A DNA stretch of 64,000 bases, taken from NCBI RefSeq assembly GCF_000197735.1, contig NC_014550.1, positions 806,001 to 870,000 of the forward strand. Reading direction: 5' to 3'. Below the pieces are notes generated by a model. That model saw nothing but the letters and a program-made list of their open reading frames with translations, was not told the DNA's origin and searched no databases. Source of the DNA: Glutamicibacter arilaitensis Re117 (GTDB lineage Bacteria; Actinomycetota; Actinomycetes; Actinomycetales; Micrococcaceae). The position numbers and the translations under genes were made by a program. Below are positions 27,634 to 36,292 of the stretch, one piece after another. Within the stretch, counting starts at the first letter, position 1. Every line of letters starts with the position of its first letter.

Positions 27634-27651
27634 ATGTCACAATCGTGACAT
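27634..27651. promoter_or_regulatory. operator-like palindrome upstream of the AI-2E family gene
   Basis: ATGTCAC-AATC-GTGACAT is a perfect inverted repeat centred about 49 bases before the predicted transcription start at 27692. The cognate regulator is not recognised; it does not match the GlxR/CRP consensus. Confidence 0.45.
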
Positions 27652-27679
27652 GGATCGATAGGCGGCTTAGCAAACGCGA

Positions 27680-27685
27680 TAGCGT
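27680..27685 (+). promoter_or_regulatory. -10 box of a probable leaderless promoter (AI-2E family gene)
   Basis: TAGCGT ends six bases before the ATG at 27692; there is no ribosome-binding site. Confidence 0.45.
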
Positions 27686-27691
27686 AGTTCC

Positions 27692-29023
27692 ATGAAGAGC
27701 AGCCGGTTCGATCGACTACGCCGCTTGCGCGTCTCGCTTCCGAGCAAGCCAGCAAATGCACTTGATGTGCCGCGCGCGGACAGCACCGACTTCCAAAGCG
27801 CCGAAGACATGCCCTATGCCGTGCGCATGGCAGCGGCCTGGGCGTGGCGTTTCCTGATCGTCGTCGCCGCTCTGGGTGTGCTGGTATGGGCTCTGTCCAA
27901 GATTTCTCTGCTGGTCATCCCCGTGCTGGTTTCCGCATTGCTCGCCGGGCTGCTCTCTCCGGTAGTCAATGCCATGAACTCAAGGCTTGCAGTCCCGCGC
28001 GGACTGGCCGTGGGCATCACCCTGATCGGGTTCTTCGCGTTGGTGACCGCCGGATTGTCGCTGGCCGGACAACGCCTGACCGCGGGCTTCAACGCCCTGT
28101 GGACCCAAGCGCTGGCAGGCATCGAGCAGGTCCAGAACTGGCTGTTCAACGGTCCGCTGAAGCTGACCAACGACGACCTGCAATCGGTGCTCGACGACAC
28201 GCTGGCACAGCTGCGCGGCAATGCCACGAACATCTTGAGCGAAGCGATCAGCTGGACCTCGGCCATTGGCCAGATCCTCACCGGAACCCTGCTGGCCATC
28301 TTCGCGCTGATCTTCTTGCTGCTCGACGGCCGCAAGATCGGCCTCTTCCTGATCAACCTGCTGCCGCGCCGCGCCCGTCCTGCCATGGATGGCGCGCTGA
28401 CCCGAGGCTGGGCCTCGCTGGTCAGCTACGTGCGTGTGCAGATGGTCGTGGCGATGATCGACGCCATCGGCATCGGGCTAGGCGCGTTCTTCCTCGGTGT
28501 CCCGCTGGCCATGCCGCTGGGCGTGCTGGTCTTCATCGGCTCGTTCATCCCGATCGTCGGTGCACTGATCACCGGAGCACTGGCAGTGCTGCTGGCGCTG
28601 GTGGCCAACGGCTGGATCAACGCACTGATCATGCTCGCCGTGGTTCTGCTGGTTCAGCAGGCCGAATCCAATATCCTGCAGCCGCTGATCATGGGCAAGG
28701 CCGTGAGCCTGCATCCGCTGGCCGTGGTGCTGGCGGTAGCCGGCGGCACGATGCTCGCAGGCATCCCGGGCGCGCTGTTCGCTGTTCCGCTGCTGGCCGT
28801 GCTCAACGCCGTGATCAGGTATCTCTCGCACAGATCATGGGAAACCGATGCGCACGTCATCAAGCTCTACGGCGAGCAGATTATCAAGGCGGGTTCTGCA
28901 AAGAATCCGCCGGTAAAGAACCCAGCCCCAGCAGTCCCGCCGGCCGATATCGCCAGCCCGGCTGCCACCCCGCAAACTTCGCCGGAGCTCCGGCATCCTG
29001 AAACAAAAGCAGATGAGGAATAA
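27692..29023 (+). CDS. AI-2E family transporter (PF01594)
   Basis: The protein has 443 residues and the AI-2E transporter family layout: paired N-terminal helices after a charged region (about residues 50-90), a long amphipathic middle section, then a run of helices from about residue 195 to 385. The conserved QQAESNILQPLIMGKAVSLHP segment lies near residue 325. Some members export autoinducer-2 or act as Na+(Li+)/H+ antiporters, so the substrate is open. The C-terminal 50 residues are Pro/Ala-rich and disordered. The ilvA start follows three bases after the stop, so the two are probably co-transcribed. Confidence 0.87.
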   Translation: MKSSRFDRLRRLRVSLPSKPANALDVPRADSTDFQSAEDMPYAVRMAAAWAWRFLIVVAALGVLVWALSKISLLVIPVLVSALLAGLLSPVVNAMNSRLAVPRGLAVGITLIGFFALVTAGLSLAGQRLTAGFNALWTQALAGIEQVQNWLFNGPLKLTNDDLQSVLDDTLAQLRGNATNILSEAISWTSAIGQILTGTLLAIFALIFLLLDGRKIGLFLINLLPRRARPAMDGALTRGWASLVSYVRVQMVVAMIDAIGIGLGAFFLGVPLAMPLGVLVFIGSFIPIVGALITGALAVLLALVANGWINALIMLAVVLLVQQAESNILQPLIMGKAVSLHPLAVVLAVAGGTMLAGIPGALFAVPLLAVLNAVIRYLSHRSWETDAHVIKLYGEQIIKAGSAKNPPVKNPAPAVPPADIASPAATPQTSPELRHPETKADEE

Positions 29024-29026
29024 TCC

Positions 29027-30298
29027 ATGAGCACTGAAACTACTTTGCCGGTCACCTTGGCTGACATCGAAGCCGCAGCGAAGGTTCTCAAACCGGTTAT
29101 TGCCCGCACGCCAGTAGAGCACTCCCGCGTGCTCTCCCAGCACCTGGGCTCGGAAGTCTTCCTCAAGTGCGAGAACATGCAGCGCGCCGGCTCCTTCAAG
29201 GTCCGCGGCGCCTACGTGCGCATGTCCAAGCTCAGCGACGAGGAAAAGGCCCGTGGTGTGGTCGCGGCCTCGGCAGGCAACCATGCCCAGGGCGTGGCGC
29301 AGGCAGCCAGCCACTTGGGAATCAAGGCACGCATCTACATGCCGCGCGGTGTTGCGCTGCCCAAGCTGACCGCCACCCGCGACCACGGCGCTGAAGTCGT
29401 GCTCTTCGGCGACACCGTGGACGAGGCATTGGCCGAAGCCCAGCGCTTCGCCGATGAATCCGGCGCGGTCTTCGTGCATCCTTTCGACCACCCGGACATC
29501 ATCGCCGGCCAGGGCACCATCGGCCTGGAACTGCTTGAGCAGCTTCCAGAGGTGGACACCGTGCTGATGGGCGTGGGCGGCGGCGGCCTGCTGGCCGGCG
29601 TGGCCATCGCGCTGAAGGAAAAAGCCCGGGAACTGGGTCGCGAGATCAAGGTAGTCGGCGTGCAGGCGGAGAACGCCGCAGCCTACCCGCCATCGCTGGC
29701 CGCTGACGCGCTGGTGCCGCTGGATACCGTGCACACCATTGCCGACGGCATCGCCGTGGGCAAGCCGGGCCAGCTGCCCTTCGCCATCATCAAGGAACTG
29801 GTCGATGACGTGGTGACCGTGTCCGAAGATGCGCTGGCCCGCGCCCTGGTGGTGCTGCTGGAACGCAACAAGCTCGTGGTGGAACCTGCCGGTGCGGTGG
29901 GCGTGGCAGCCCTGCTGGAGAACCGTCTGGAAGAGCACGGCATCAACCCGGCAACCACCGCGGTCATCCTCTCGGGCGGCAATATTGACCCGCTGCTGAT
30001 GCTCAAGGTGATCCAGCGAGGCCTTGCCGCGGCCGGTCGCTTCCTGACCGTGCGCATGATGCTTCCGGACCGCCCAGGTGCCCTCGCGCAGATCTCGAGC
30101 ATCATCGCCGAGTCGGATGCGAACGTGACCCGCTTGGACCACACCCGCATCGGCGGTTCGCTGTCCATGGGCGACGTGGCGATCACCATCGATCTGGAAA
30201 CCAAGGGCCATGAGCACTCCAAGCAGGTGCTCAACAACCTACGGGCCGAAGGCTTCGACCCGCAGATCACCAACAACGCTGGCGGCTCCGTGGCCTAA
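29027..30298 (+). CDS. ilvA: threonine ammonia-lyase (threonine dehydratase)
   Basis: This 423-residue PLP enzyme deaminates threonine to 2-oxobutyrate, the entry to isoleucine synthesis or threonine breakdown. The PLP lysine is in AGSFKVRGAY near residue 59. The glycine loop GVGGGGLLAG near residue 183 binds the phosphate. The C-terminal 85 residues form an ACT-type regulatory domain (LTVRMMLPDRPGALAQISSIIAES). The length and single ACT domain match the short threonine dehydratase form; whether it is biosynthetic or catabolic is not certain. It follows the AI-2E gene by three bases. Confidence 0.92.
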   Translation: MSTETTLPVTLADIEAAAKVLKPVIARTPVEHSRVLSQHLGSEVFLKCENMQRAGSFKVRGAYVRMSKLSDEEKARGVVAASAGNHAQGVAQAASHLGIKARIYMPRGVALPKLTATRDHGAEVVLFGDTVDEALAEAQRFADESGAVFVHPFDHPDIIAGQGTIGLELLEQLPEVDTVLMGVGGGGLLAGVAIALKEKARELGREIKVVGVQAENAAAYPPSLAADALVPLDTVHTIADGIAVGKPGQLPFAIIKELVDDVVTVSEDALARALVVLLERNKLVVEPAGAVGVAALLENRLEEHGINPATTAVILSGGNIDPLLMLKVIQRGLAAAGRFLTVRMMLPDRPGALAQISSIIAESDANVTRLDHTRIGGSLSMGDVAITIDLETKGHEHSKQVLNNLRAEGFDPQITNNAGGSVA

Positions 30299-30315
30299 AG
30301 GCCGCTGAATGCAGA

Positions 30316-30355
30316 AAATCCCCAGAACAGCTTGGAGAAGCTGGTCTGGGGATTT
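30316..30355. terminator. bidirectional terminator between ilvA and greA
   Basis: An 18-bp stem with one mismatch (30316-30333 with 30338-30355) and a GGAG loop; TTCTTTT follows on the plus strand and A-rich sequence precedes it. Confidence 0.88.
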
Positions 30356-30370
30356 CTTTTGCTCAGGCGC

Positions 30371-30868
30371 TTACTTTGCTTCGTAAGGCTTGGCGGAGAT
30401 GATCTCGACCTTGATGTCGCGGCCGTTTGGAGCCAGGTAGGACAGCTTGTCGCCAACCTTGGCACCGTGCACGGCAACGCCGATTGGGGACTGCTCGGAG
30501 TAGACTTCCAGATCGGTGTCGCCAGCAACTTCGCGGGAGCCGAACAGGAAAGTGGTCTCATCGCCAGCGATGTTGGCGACAACCAGCATGCCTGGCTCAA
30601 CGATTCCATCATCGGCTGGAGCGTCGCCTACGTCGGCGCGGCGCAGCAGATCCTTCAGGTAGAGGATGCGGGCTTCAGCCTTGCCCTGCTCTTCACGAGC
30701 AGCGTGGTAGCCGCCGTTCTCCTTCAGGTCACCTTCCGAACGTGCCTGCTCGATACGGGCAACGATCTCGGCACGTCCCGGGCCTGAGAGGAAAGTCAGT
30801 TCGTCCTGGAGCCGATCGTAGGCTTCCTGAGTCAGCCAAACGACAGGTTCGTTGCTGTTGGTGCTCAC
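30371..30868 (-). CDS. greA: transcription elongation factor GreA
   Basis: The protein has 165 residues. GreA enters the RNA polymerase secondary channel and rescues backtracked complexes by stimulating transcript cleavage. The N-terminal coiled coil carries the tip EGDLKENGGYHAA with the acidic residues needed for cleavage. The C-terminal domain contains the GREVAGDTDLEVY and PNGRDIKVEIISAKPYEA segments. The GTG start has AGGAAG upstream. It is a single-gene unit on the minus strand, separated by terminators. Confidence 0.95.
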   Translation of the reverse strand: MSTNSNEPVVWLTQEAYDRLQDELTFLSGPGRAEIVARIEQARSEGDLKENGGYHAAREEQGKAEARILYLKDLLRRADVGDAPADDGIVEPGMLVVANIAGDETTFLFGSREVAGDTDLEVYSEQSPIGVAVHGAKVGDKLSYLAPNGRDIKVEIISAKPYEAK

Positions 30869-31157
30869 GTTGTACTTCCTTTGGTCAGTTAGGACTTCGC
30901 TTGGCCTTGGGACCGATAAGTGGTCCTAAAGCCGAAAGCCACCGAAACGGTGGCGTCGACGAAGTCGGATTCGGTACGGATCTGCGGGCCTGCACGTTAT
31001 TGGCGATGCTAGCAAAGACCCCGCCAGCCTCATGTCCTAATGCTCGGTTAGAACCATGCGCCGATGCGGGGCGAAACGTATCTTTTCAATGATAGTAGTC
31101 GCCAAAACGGATTAAGCCCAATGGATTCAGCTTCTAGGAGAGCAAGAAGCTGAAATG

Positions 31158-31577
31158 TTACCCCTTGTATTCCTGCGGAACCTCGTAGCAGTCCTCCACC
31201 CCGGCGGTGGTGGCAAGGTTATCGGTATGCAGGTCAATTTCCAGGATCTGGGTGATATGCCCGGTCGCTTCTCCTGGATCAAGCAGAACAGTCTTGTAGC
31301 CGACGATGGCCTTGGACTCGTTCATCGCGCGAATGTCGCATTGCACTCGAAGCTTGGTGTTGTATTCGACGGCGACAACGGCCTTGGCTTGAGTCGCGGA
31401 AATGACCTCGAACTCCAAGTCCTGGGAGCCAATGGAGCTGTAGTTGCTGAAGCCGATATAGGCGGCTCCGGCAACGCCGAGGGAGAGCGCTGCAGCAATA
31501 AGCCAGTTACGCGATTTCTTAGAAAGATTGCGTTTCTTGGGGTTGTTGTAGCGAGCCGTTAAGCTTGGATCAGACAT
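31158..31577 (-). CDS. DUF4307 membrane protein
   Basis: The protein has 139 residues. It begins MSDPSLTARYNNPKKR, followed by a basic stretch and one transmembrane helix (WLIAAALSLGVAGAAYIGF). An extracytoplasmic beta-rich domain has the family segment YNTKLRVQCDIRAMNESKAIVGYK. DUF4307 proteins are actinobacterial, of unknown function, and usually lie next to mca and greA, as here. ATG at 31577 is chosen because the conserved N-terminus begins there and AAGG lies upstream; the longer frame to 31634 has no support. Confidence 0.82.
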   Translation of the reverse strand: MSDPSLTARYNNPKKRNLSKKSRNWLIAAALSLGVAGAAYIGFSNYSSIGSQDLEFEVISATQAKAVVAVEYNTKLRVQCDIRAMNESKAIVGYKTVLLDPGEATGHITQILEIDLHTDNLATTAGVEDCYEVPQEYKG

Positions 31578-31767
31578 TATTTGCCTTGCACCACTCTCTT
31601 GCCTTGCGGCATTGGAACTGGAAATGCCGAACATTGGTTCTTCCTTCCAGTTTACTGCCTTTCGGCATGGGGGAATAACCGGTGGTCGGTTGTGAGTTGA
31701 TAAGGATGGCGGACAGATTTGATGCTTCCTGCCTATCTAGAGAATGCGGCATAAGGAAAGAAGATAA

Positions 31768-32685
31768 GTGGAGATTCACGACGTGAAGAAAATTGCTCCT
31801 TCGCAGGGTCTGCGACTCATGGCTATTCACGCGCACCCGGATGATGAATCTTCAAAGGGTGCTGCGACGATGGCCGCCTATGTCGATGCCGGCGCCGAAG
31901 TGATGGTTGTGTCATGCACCGGCGGTGAACGCGGGGACATCCTTAATGCCGCCGCTGGCGAACTGGCTCACGCGCACCGCGACCTGGCCGGCGTCCGCCG
32001 CACCGAGATGGCTGAAGCAGCCGCGGTGCTGGGCGTAAAGCACCGTTGGCTTGGCTATGTTGACTCCGGCTTGCCAGAAGGCGACCCGCTGCCCGAGCTG
32101 CCATTTGGCGCCTTTGCCTTGCAGCCAGTAGAGATTGCCGCTGCCGGCATCATCAAGCTGATCCGTGAATTCCGTCCACACGTCATTACGACCTACGACG
32201 AAAACGGCGGCTACCCGCACCCGGACCACATCCACTGCCACAAGGTGTCCACCTTCGCATTCGAGCATGCCGCCAACCCGGAAATGTACCCGGAACTCGG
32301 AGCGCCATGGTCGGTGAGCAAGCTGTACTACGACCGTGCCTTCGCACCGGACCGTTTCCGCACCCTGCACTACGCCATGCTGGAAGCCGGGTACGAATCC
32401 CCATACACCGAGCGTGTGGCGATGTGGGAAGAAGACCAGGACAACCAGATGTTTAAGTGGGTTTCCCCACACACCACGACCACCCAGATCGACTGCGCCG
32501 ATTTCTTCTCGCAGCGCGATCAGGCGTTGCTGGCGCATAGAACCCAGATTGATCCGGAAGGTTTCTTCTTCGCAGTGCCCGAACACGTCTACGCCGAGCA
32601 CTGGCCGTGGGAGGACTACACGCTGATTTCCTCCAAGGTGTCCACCGAGCTGCCCGAGACCGACTTGTTTGCCGGACTAAGATAG
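31768..32685 (+). CDS. mca: mycothiol S-conjugate amidase
   Basis: This 305-residue zinc-dependent amidase of the LmbE/PIG-L fold cleaves mycothiol S-conjugates into a mercapturic acid and GlcN-Ins for detoxification. The zinc motif is AHPDDES near residue 20; GGYPHPDHIHCH near residue 150 supplies the third ligand and neighbours. It is distinguished from MshB by the CTGGERGDILNAA segment and by its position next to DUF4307 and greA. The GTG start at 31768 follows AAGGAAAGAAG. The gene shows that the organism uses mycothiol, which is restricted to Actinomycetota. Confidence 0.9.
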   Translation: MEIHDVKKIAPSQGLRLMAIHAHPDDESSKGAATMAAYVDAGAEVMVVSCTGGERGDILNAAAGELAHAHRDLAGVRRTEMAEAAAVLGVKHRWLGYVDSGLPEGDPLPELPFGAFALQPVEIAAAGIIKLIREFRPHVITTYDENGGYPHPDHIHCHKVSTFAFEHAANPEMYPELGAPWSVSKLYYDRAFAPDRFRTLHYAMLEAGYESPYTERVAMWEEDQDNQMFKWVSPHTTTTQIDCADFFSQRDQALLAHRTQIDPEGFFFAVPEHVYAEHWPWEDYTLISSKVSTELPETDLFAGLR

Positions 32686-32728
32686 TACTAAGCGCTTTCC
32701 AGTTCTAGAAAAGAGTTGTCTTTACATC

Positions 32729-33010
32729 GTGAATACGATCTTCGAATCCTTGGCTCTGACTTCCTCAACCCTCGGCGTCGGTACGGAGACCAGCAGCGAG
32801 TATGGTCCAGGGTTCCTCGGATTCATTTTTACCGCCGCTATGGTGGTCGCCGTAATCTTCCTGATTCGCGACATGGTCCGTCGAGTGCGCCGCGTGCGCT
32901 ACACCTCGGAAGCTGAATCAAAGCAGCAGGGACTGGTGGACAAGGGCGAAGCGCGCAATCTCCAGGAACCAGATGCGCCGCACGACCCGAAGACCGACGA
33001 GCAGCAGTAG
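32729..33010 (+). CDS. small single-pass membrane protein of unknown function
   Basis: The protein has 93 residues. One transmembrane helix (FLGFIFTAAMVVAVIFLI, about residues 29-46) is followed by basic DMVRRVRRVRY and a hydrophilic tail rich in Glu, Gln and Asp. It starts at GTG 43 bases after mca and ends 32 bases before the thioredoxin-fold gene. Small membrane proteins of this type are found downstream of mca in related genomes, but no function is known. The ribosome site is weak. Confidence 0.7.
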   Translation: MNTIFESLALTSSTLGVGTETSSEYGPGFLGFIFTAAMVVAVIFLIRDMVRRVRRVRYTSEAESKQQGLVDKGEARNLQEPDAPHDPKTDEQQ

Positions 33011-33030
33011 GCGCTTTGTGAGCTGCGCGA

Positions 33031-33036
33031 TAGCAT
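33031..33036 (+). promoter_or_regulatory. -10 box of a probable leaderless promoter (DUF255 gene)
   Basis: TAGCAT ends six bases before the GTG at 33043; there is no ribosome-binding site. Confidence 0.5.
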
Positions 33037-33042
33037 GATTGC

Positions 33043-35157
33043 GTGGCTCAACGACTCGCTGGCTCATCCAGCCAATACCTCAGACAGCATTCCCATCAAC
33101 TAGTTGACTGGTTCCCCTATGGGGATGAAGCATTTGAACAGGCACGGCTTCGTGACGTGCCGGTCATGCTTTCCATCGGCTATGCCGCCTGCCATTGGTG
33201 CCACGTGATGAGCCACGAGTCTTTTGACGATTCAGAAATCGCTGCGCTGCTCAACGAAAACTTCGTAGCCATCAAGGTGGATCGCGAAGAGCACCCACTG
33301 GTAGACGATACCTACATGCTGGCCACCCAGGCGCTGACCGGCGCAGGTGGCTGGCCGATGACGATTTTCACCCTTCCCGATGGACGGACCGTGCATGCCG
33401 GCACGTACTACCCGAAGGAACCTCGCGGCAAGACCCCGAGCTTCAGGCAAGTGCTCAATGCCGTCCACGAAGCCTGGGAAACCAAACGTGCCGGGCTCGT
33501 AGAACAGGCTCAAATGCTCGCCGAGCATCTTGCCGAACTGGGCAGCCGGCAAAGCGCGCTGTTGTCCCTGCAGTCCCAGCAGCCAGCCGACCAAGCTTTC
33601 AGCACCGCACTGGATCGCTGGATGGCCGCTGGCAAACCTGAAGGCGGTTTCACCCCGGCGCCTAAATTCCCGCCCACCTGGGCGCTGAAAACCCTGTCGC
33701 GTGCGGTGATCACCGAGCCGCAACGGGCCGAGGAAGCCTTTGAAGCTGCTGCAACCCACCTCGAAGCGATCTTCCTGGGCGGCCTGCAAGACCATGTCGA
33801 TGGTGGTTTTGCCCGGTACTGCGTAGATGCGAATTGGTCCGTCCCGCACTTTGAAAAAATGCTCTACGACAACGCCGGATTGCTCTCCCTCGCGGCGCGA
33901 ACCAGCGTCCTGGCCGCCGAAATGGCACTCAAGGGCCAAGGGGACACCGCGCAGCGTGCACAGAAGCTCGCTGGACTGGCTCAGCGCAGCGCCCAAGGCA
34001 TCATCACCTTCCTCGAAGAAGAATTGCTCACCAATTCCTCTTCGACGCCAGCCCTTGCTGCCTCGCTGGACGCAGATTCTTCCCGCGACGGACACCAGGT
34101 TGAAGGGGCCTACTACACCTTGAACCGCGAAGAAATCGCACAGGTCACCGATCCGCTGATCCAACGCCTGCCTAAGGGCTTGCTTCGTTTCGGCCCGGTA
34201 GCCGAGGACCCGCAGAACTTCTGCTTCTCGCTGTTGCGCACACCTGAGGCAAGCGAACTGGAGGTACTGCAAGAACTGCGTGAGCAGATGCGCACCCTGC
34301 GCCGCTCGCGAATCATGCCGATCCGCGATGAAAAAGTGATCGCTGGCTGGAACGGCCTGGCTATTGAAGCCTTGTGCGAAGCGGCGCTGCTGCTGGAAGC
34401 ACCCGATGCCTTGAAGCTGGCGGCCCAGGCCGCCGAATCGGTGTGGCAGATGCAGTGGGATCAGCAAAATAAGCGGTTGGCCCGGGTCAGCTTCGCCGGC
34501 GCAGCCACGCACGCCAATGAAGGCACCTTGCAGGACTACTCGGCCTTGGCCCTCGGCTTCCTGGCCCTGCACCAAGCCACCGGCCAGCAGCAGTGGGCGC
34601 AGCGAGCTAAGGACTTGCTGGGCCGCGCCGCTGACTTTGTCGATCCAGAATCAGGGGTGCCACGGGACACGGTTCAATCCGATGCACGCATCACCGCGCA
34701 GCGCAGCAGCATCGCTGCCGTGACGGTCCTGGACGATGCCATGCCAGCTTCTGGAGCGCTCTATGCCAAGGCGCTGGCCGTCCAAGCGTTGCAGTCCATG
34801 GCAGCCGGGGAATACACCGATGCGGATGCGGCAGCACTGGAAAGCGCCCGAGGGCTTTCTGCCCATGCCCTGGCCTTAGCCAGCGAAGCACCGACACAGG
34901 TAGCAACCGCGTTGGAAGTGCAGTGCATCATTTCCAGCCCCGTGCACTATCTGGCGATCTCGCAGTGGGATTCGGATCAAGCCAAGCGCGTGCGCTCGGT
35001 GGCCATGAGCCTTGGGATCAATGTGCGCCATGATCCGTCCTTGCCTCATGCGGACCAGGGCCTGCAGATCCAGCCGTGCCGGGAAGAGCTTTGCCAGATT
35101 CCGGTCTTGGGGATCGAGGGTTTATTCTCATTATTCAGCGCGCCGAAGAACGCTTGA
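33043..35157 (+). CDS. thioredoxin-fold protein of the DUF255/YyaL family
   Basis: This 704-residue protein has an N-terminal thioredoxin-like DUF255 domain with the conserved CHWCHVMSHESF (CxxC at about residues 50-53). A large (alpha/alpha)6-barrel-like part follows, related to N-acylglucosamine epimerases/glycosidases. Family motifs include FTPAPKFPP, GGFARYCVDANWSVPHFEKM (near residue 253) and MPIRDEKVIAGWNGL. Eukaryotic relatives are spermatogenesis-associated SPATA20; the biochemical role is unknown. The GTG start lacks a ribosome site but lies six bases after a -10 box. Confidence 0.88.
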   Translation: MAQRLAGSSSQYLRQHSHQLVDWFPYGDEAFEQARLRDVPVMLSIGYAACHWCHVMSHESFDDSEIAALLNENFVAIKVDREEHPLVDDTYMLATQALTGAGGWPMTIFTLPDGRTVHAGTYYPKEPRGKTPSFRQVLNAVHEAWETKRAGLVEQAQMLAEHLAELGSRQSALLSLQSQQPADQAFSTALDRWMAAGKPEGGFTPAPKFPPTWALKTLSRAVITEPQRAEEAFEAAATHLEAIFLGGLQDHVDGGFARYCVDANWSVPHFEKMLYDNAGLLSLAARTSVLAAEMALKGQGDTAQRAQKLAGLAQRSAQGIITFLEEELLTNSSSTPALAASLDADSSRDGHQVEGAYYTLNREEIAQVTDPLIQRLPKGLLRFGPVAEDPQNFCFSLLRTPEASELEVLQELREQMRTLRRSRIMPIRDEKVIAGWNGLAIEALCEAALLLEAPDALKLAAQAAESVWQMQWDQQNKRLARVSFAGAATHANEGTLQDYSALALGFLALHQATGQQQWAQRAKDLLGRAADFVDPESGVPRDTVQSDARITAQRSSIAAVTVLDDAMPASGALYAKALAVQALQSMAAGEYTDADAAALESARGLSAHALALASEAPTQVATALEVQCIISSPVHYLAISQWDSDQAKRVRSVAMSLGINVRHDPSLPHADQGLQIQPCREELCQIPVLGIEGLFSLFSAPKNA

Positions 35158-35274
35158 GCGCAGCGGAAATTGCTGATTGCTAACGTGGTGAAGCGGCAGA
35201 TGCCAAGACCCGGGGATAAATCGCGGTAGATTTAGAACCTAGAGTTTTGGAAACGATCGAAAGGCAGGGTCAAG

Positions 35275-36036
35275 GTGCAGCTTCCCAACCTTGCGTACCG
35301 TTACTACGAACGGCGCTTGGCGAAGTCACTTCCTGCCGACAAGCTTCCGCACCATATCGGCGTAATGGTCGATGGCAACCGCCGCTGGGCCAAGCTGGCA
35401 GGCACCCCGACGATGGCAGGCCATCAAGCCGGTGCCGACAAGATCCTGGAGTTCCTGGACTGGTGCGAGGACCTGAACATCCAGATGGTCACGCTCTACA
35501 TGCTCTCCACCGACAACCTCAATCGCGAGGCCAGCGAGCTGCGCGATCTCTTGGAAGTTATCGGCTCCACGCTGGACCGGCTAGGGGAGACCAACCGGGT
35601 AAAGGTGCAGCAGGTCGGTGCTAAGGATCTATTGCCTGAGGACCTGGCGCAAAAGCTGGCCGCCTTGGAGACCATAACCGCTAATCGGGACGGCGTGCAC
35701 GTGAATGTGGCCATCGGCTACGGCGGCCGCCGTGAGATCCTCGATGCGTTCAAGGCCTTGCTGTGCGACGCCGCCAAGGATGGCCGCACGCTTGAAGAAC
35801 TGGCATCCAGTCTATCCACCGATGACATTGAGTCCGCCTTGTACACCAAGGGGCAGCCGGACCCGGACCTGGTCATCCGCACCAGCGGCGAGCAGCGACT
35901 GTCCGGCTTCTTGACCTGGCAGAGCGCCTACTCCGAGTTCTACTTCTGCGAGGCCCTGTGGCCGGACTTCCGCCGTGTGGATTTCCTGCGCGCACTGCGT
36001 GATTTCGCTGATCGCCAGCGGCGTTTTGGCACCTAA
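35275..36036 (+). CDS. uppS: isoprenyl (cis-prenyl) transferase
   Basis: This 253-residue enzyme condenses isopentenyl diphosphate units with cis stereochemistry to make the polyprenyl carrier for cell-wall precursors. The catalytic loop HHIGVMVDGNRRWAK near residue 26 contains the essential Asp. VNVAIGYGGRREI, RTSGEQRLSGFLTWQSAYSE and the C-terminal FYFCEALWPDF complete the signature. The RRWAK variant is common in actinobacterial Z-farnesyl-diphosphate synthase paralogues, so the product could be a short chain rather than undecaprenyl diphosphate. The GTG start follows AGGCAGGG. Confidence 0.9.
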   Translation: MQLPNLAYRYYERRLAKSLPADKLPHHIGVMVDGNRRWAKLAGTPTMAGHQAGADKILEFLDWCEDLNIQMVTLYMLSTDNLNREASELRDLLEVIGSTLDRLGETNRVKVQQVGAKDLLPEDLAQKLAALETITANRDGVHVNVAIGYGGRREILDAFKALLCDAAKDGRTLEELASSLSTDDIESALYTKGQPDPDLVIRTSGEQRLSGFLTWQSAYSEFYFCEALWPDFRRVDFLRALRDFADRQRRFGT

Positions 36037-36191
36037 GCCCAAGTCAGTACGCCCTTTGAAGCTGTTCAGCTAATCGTTACCTGAACGTAGTCCTCCAGTA
36101 GCGTTTGAAGGTCTATGGTGATCATAAGGCCAGGGCAACAAGCTCCGGCTGATCGAAGGGTTCCGCACTAGATGACCAATTGCAGCGCCAG

Positions 36192-36265
36192 CCGGTACAG
36201 CTACCGGAATCGCCTTGGACATCCGGTGTTGGGATTCCCCACTTTCGCGTGGGGAGAGTCCCCAC
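36192..36265 (+). promoter_or_regulatory. structured leader upstream of phoH with competing hairpins
   Basis: Hairpin A is CCGGTA (36192-36197) with TACCGG (36202-36207). Hairpins B and C are exclusive: CCCCAC at 36237-36242 or at 36260-36265 can each pair with the same GTGGGG (36249-36254). The region ends 27 bases before the phoH ATG. A regulatory switch is possible but unproven. Confidence 0.4.
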
Positions 36266-36292
36266 GCCGGATCCGAGAATGGGTGCGCTGCC

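Noticed and set aside
30332..30787. Plus-strand frames opposite greA
   Set aside because: greA has a complete family signature and ribosome site; the plus-strand frames are shadows.
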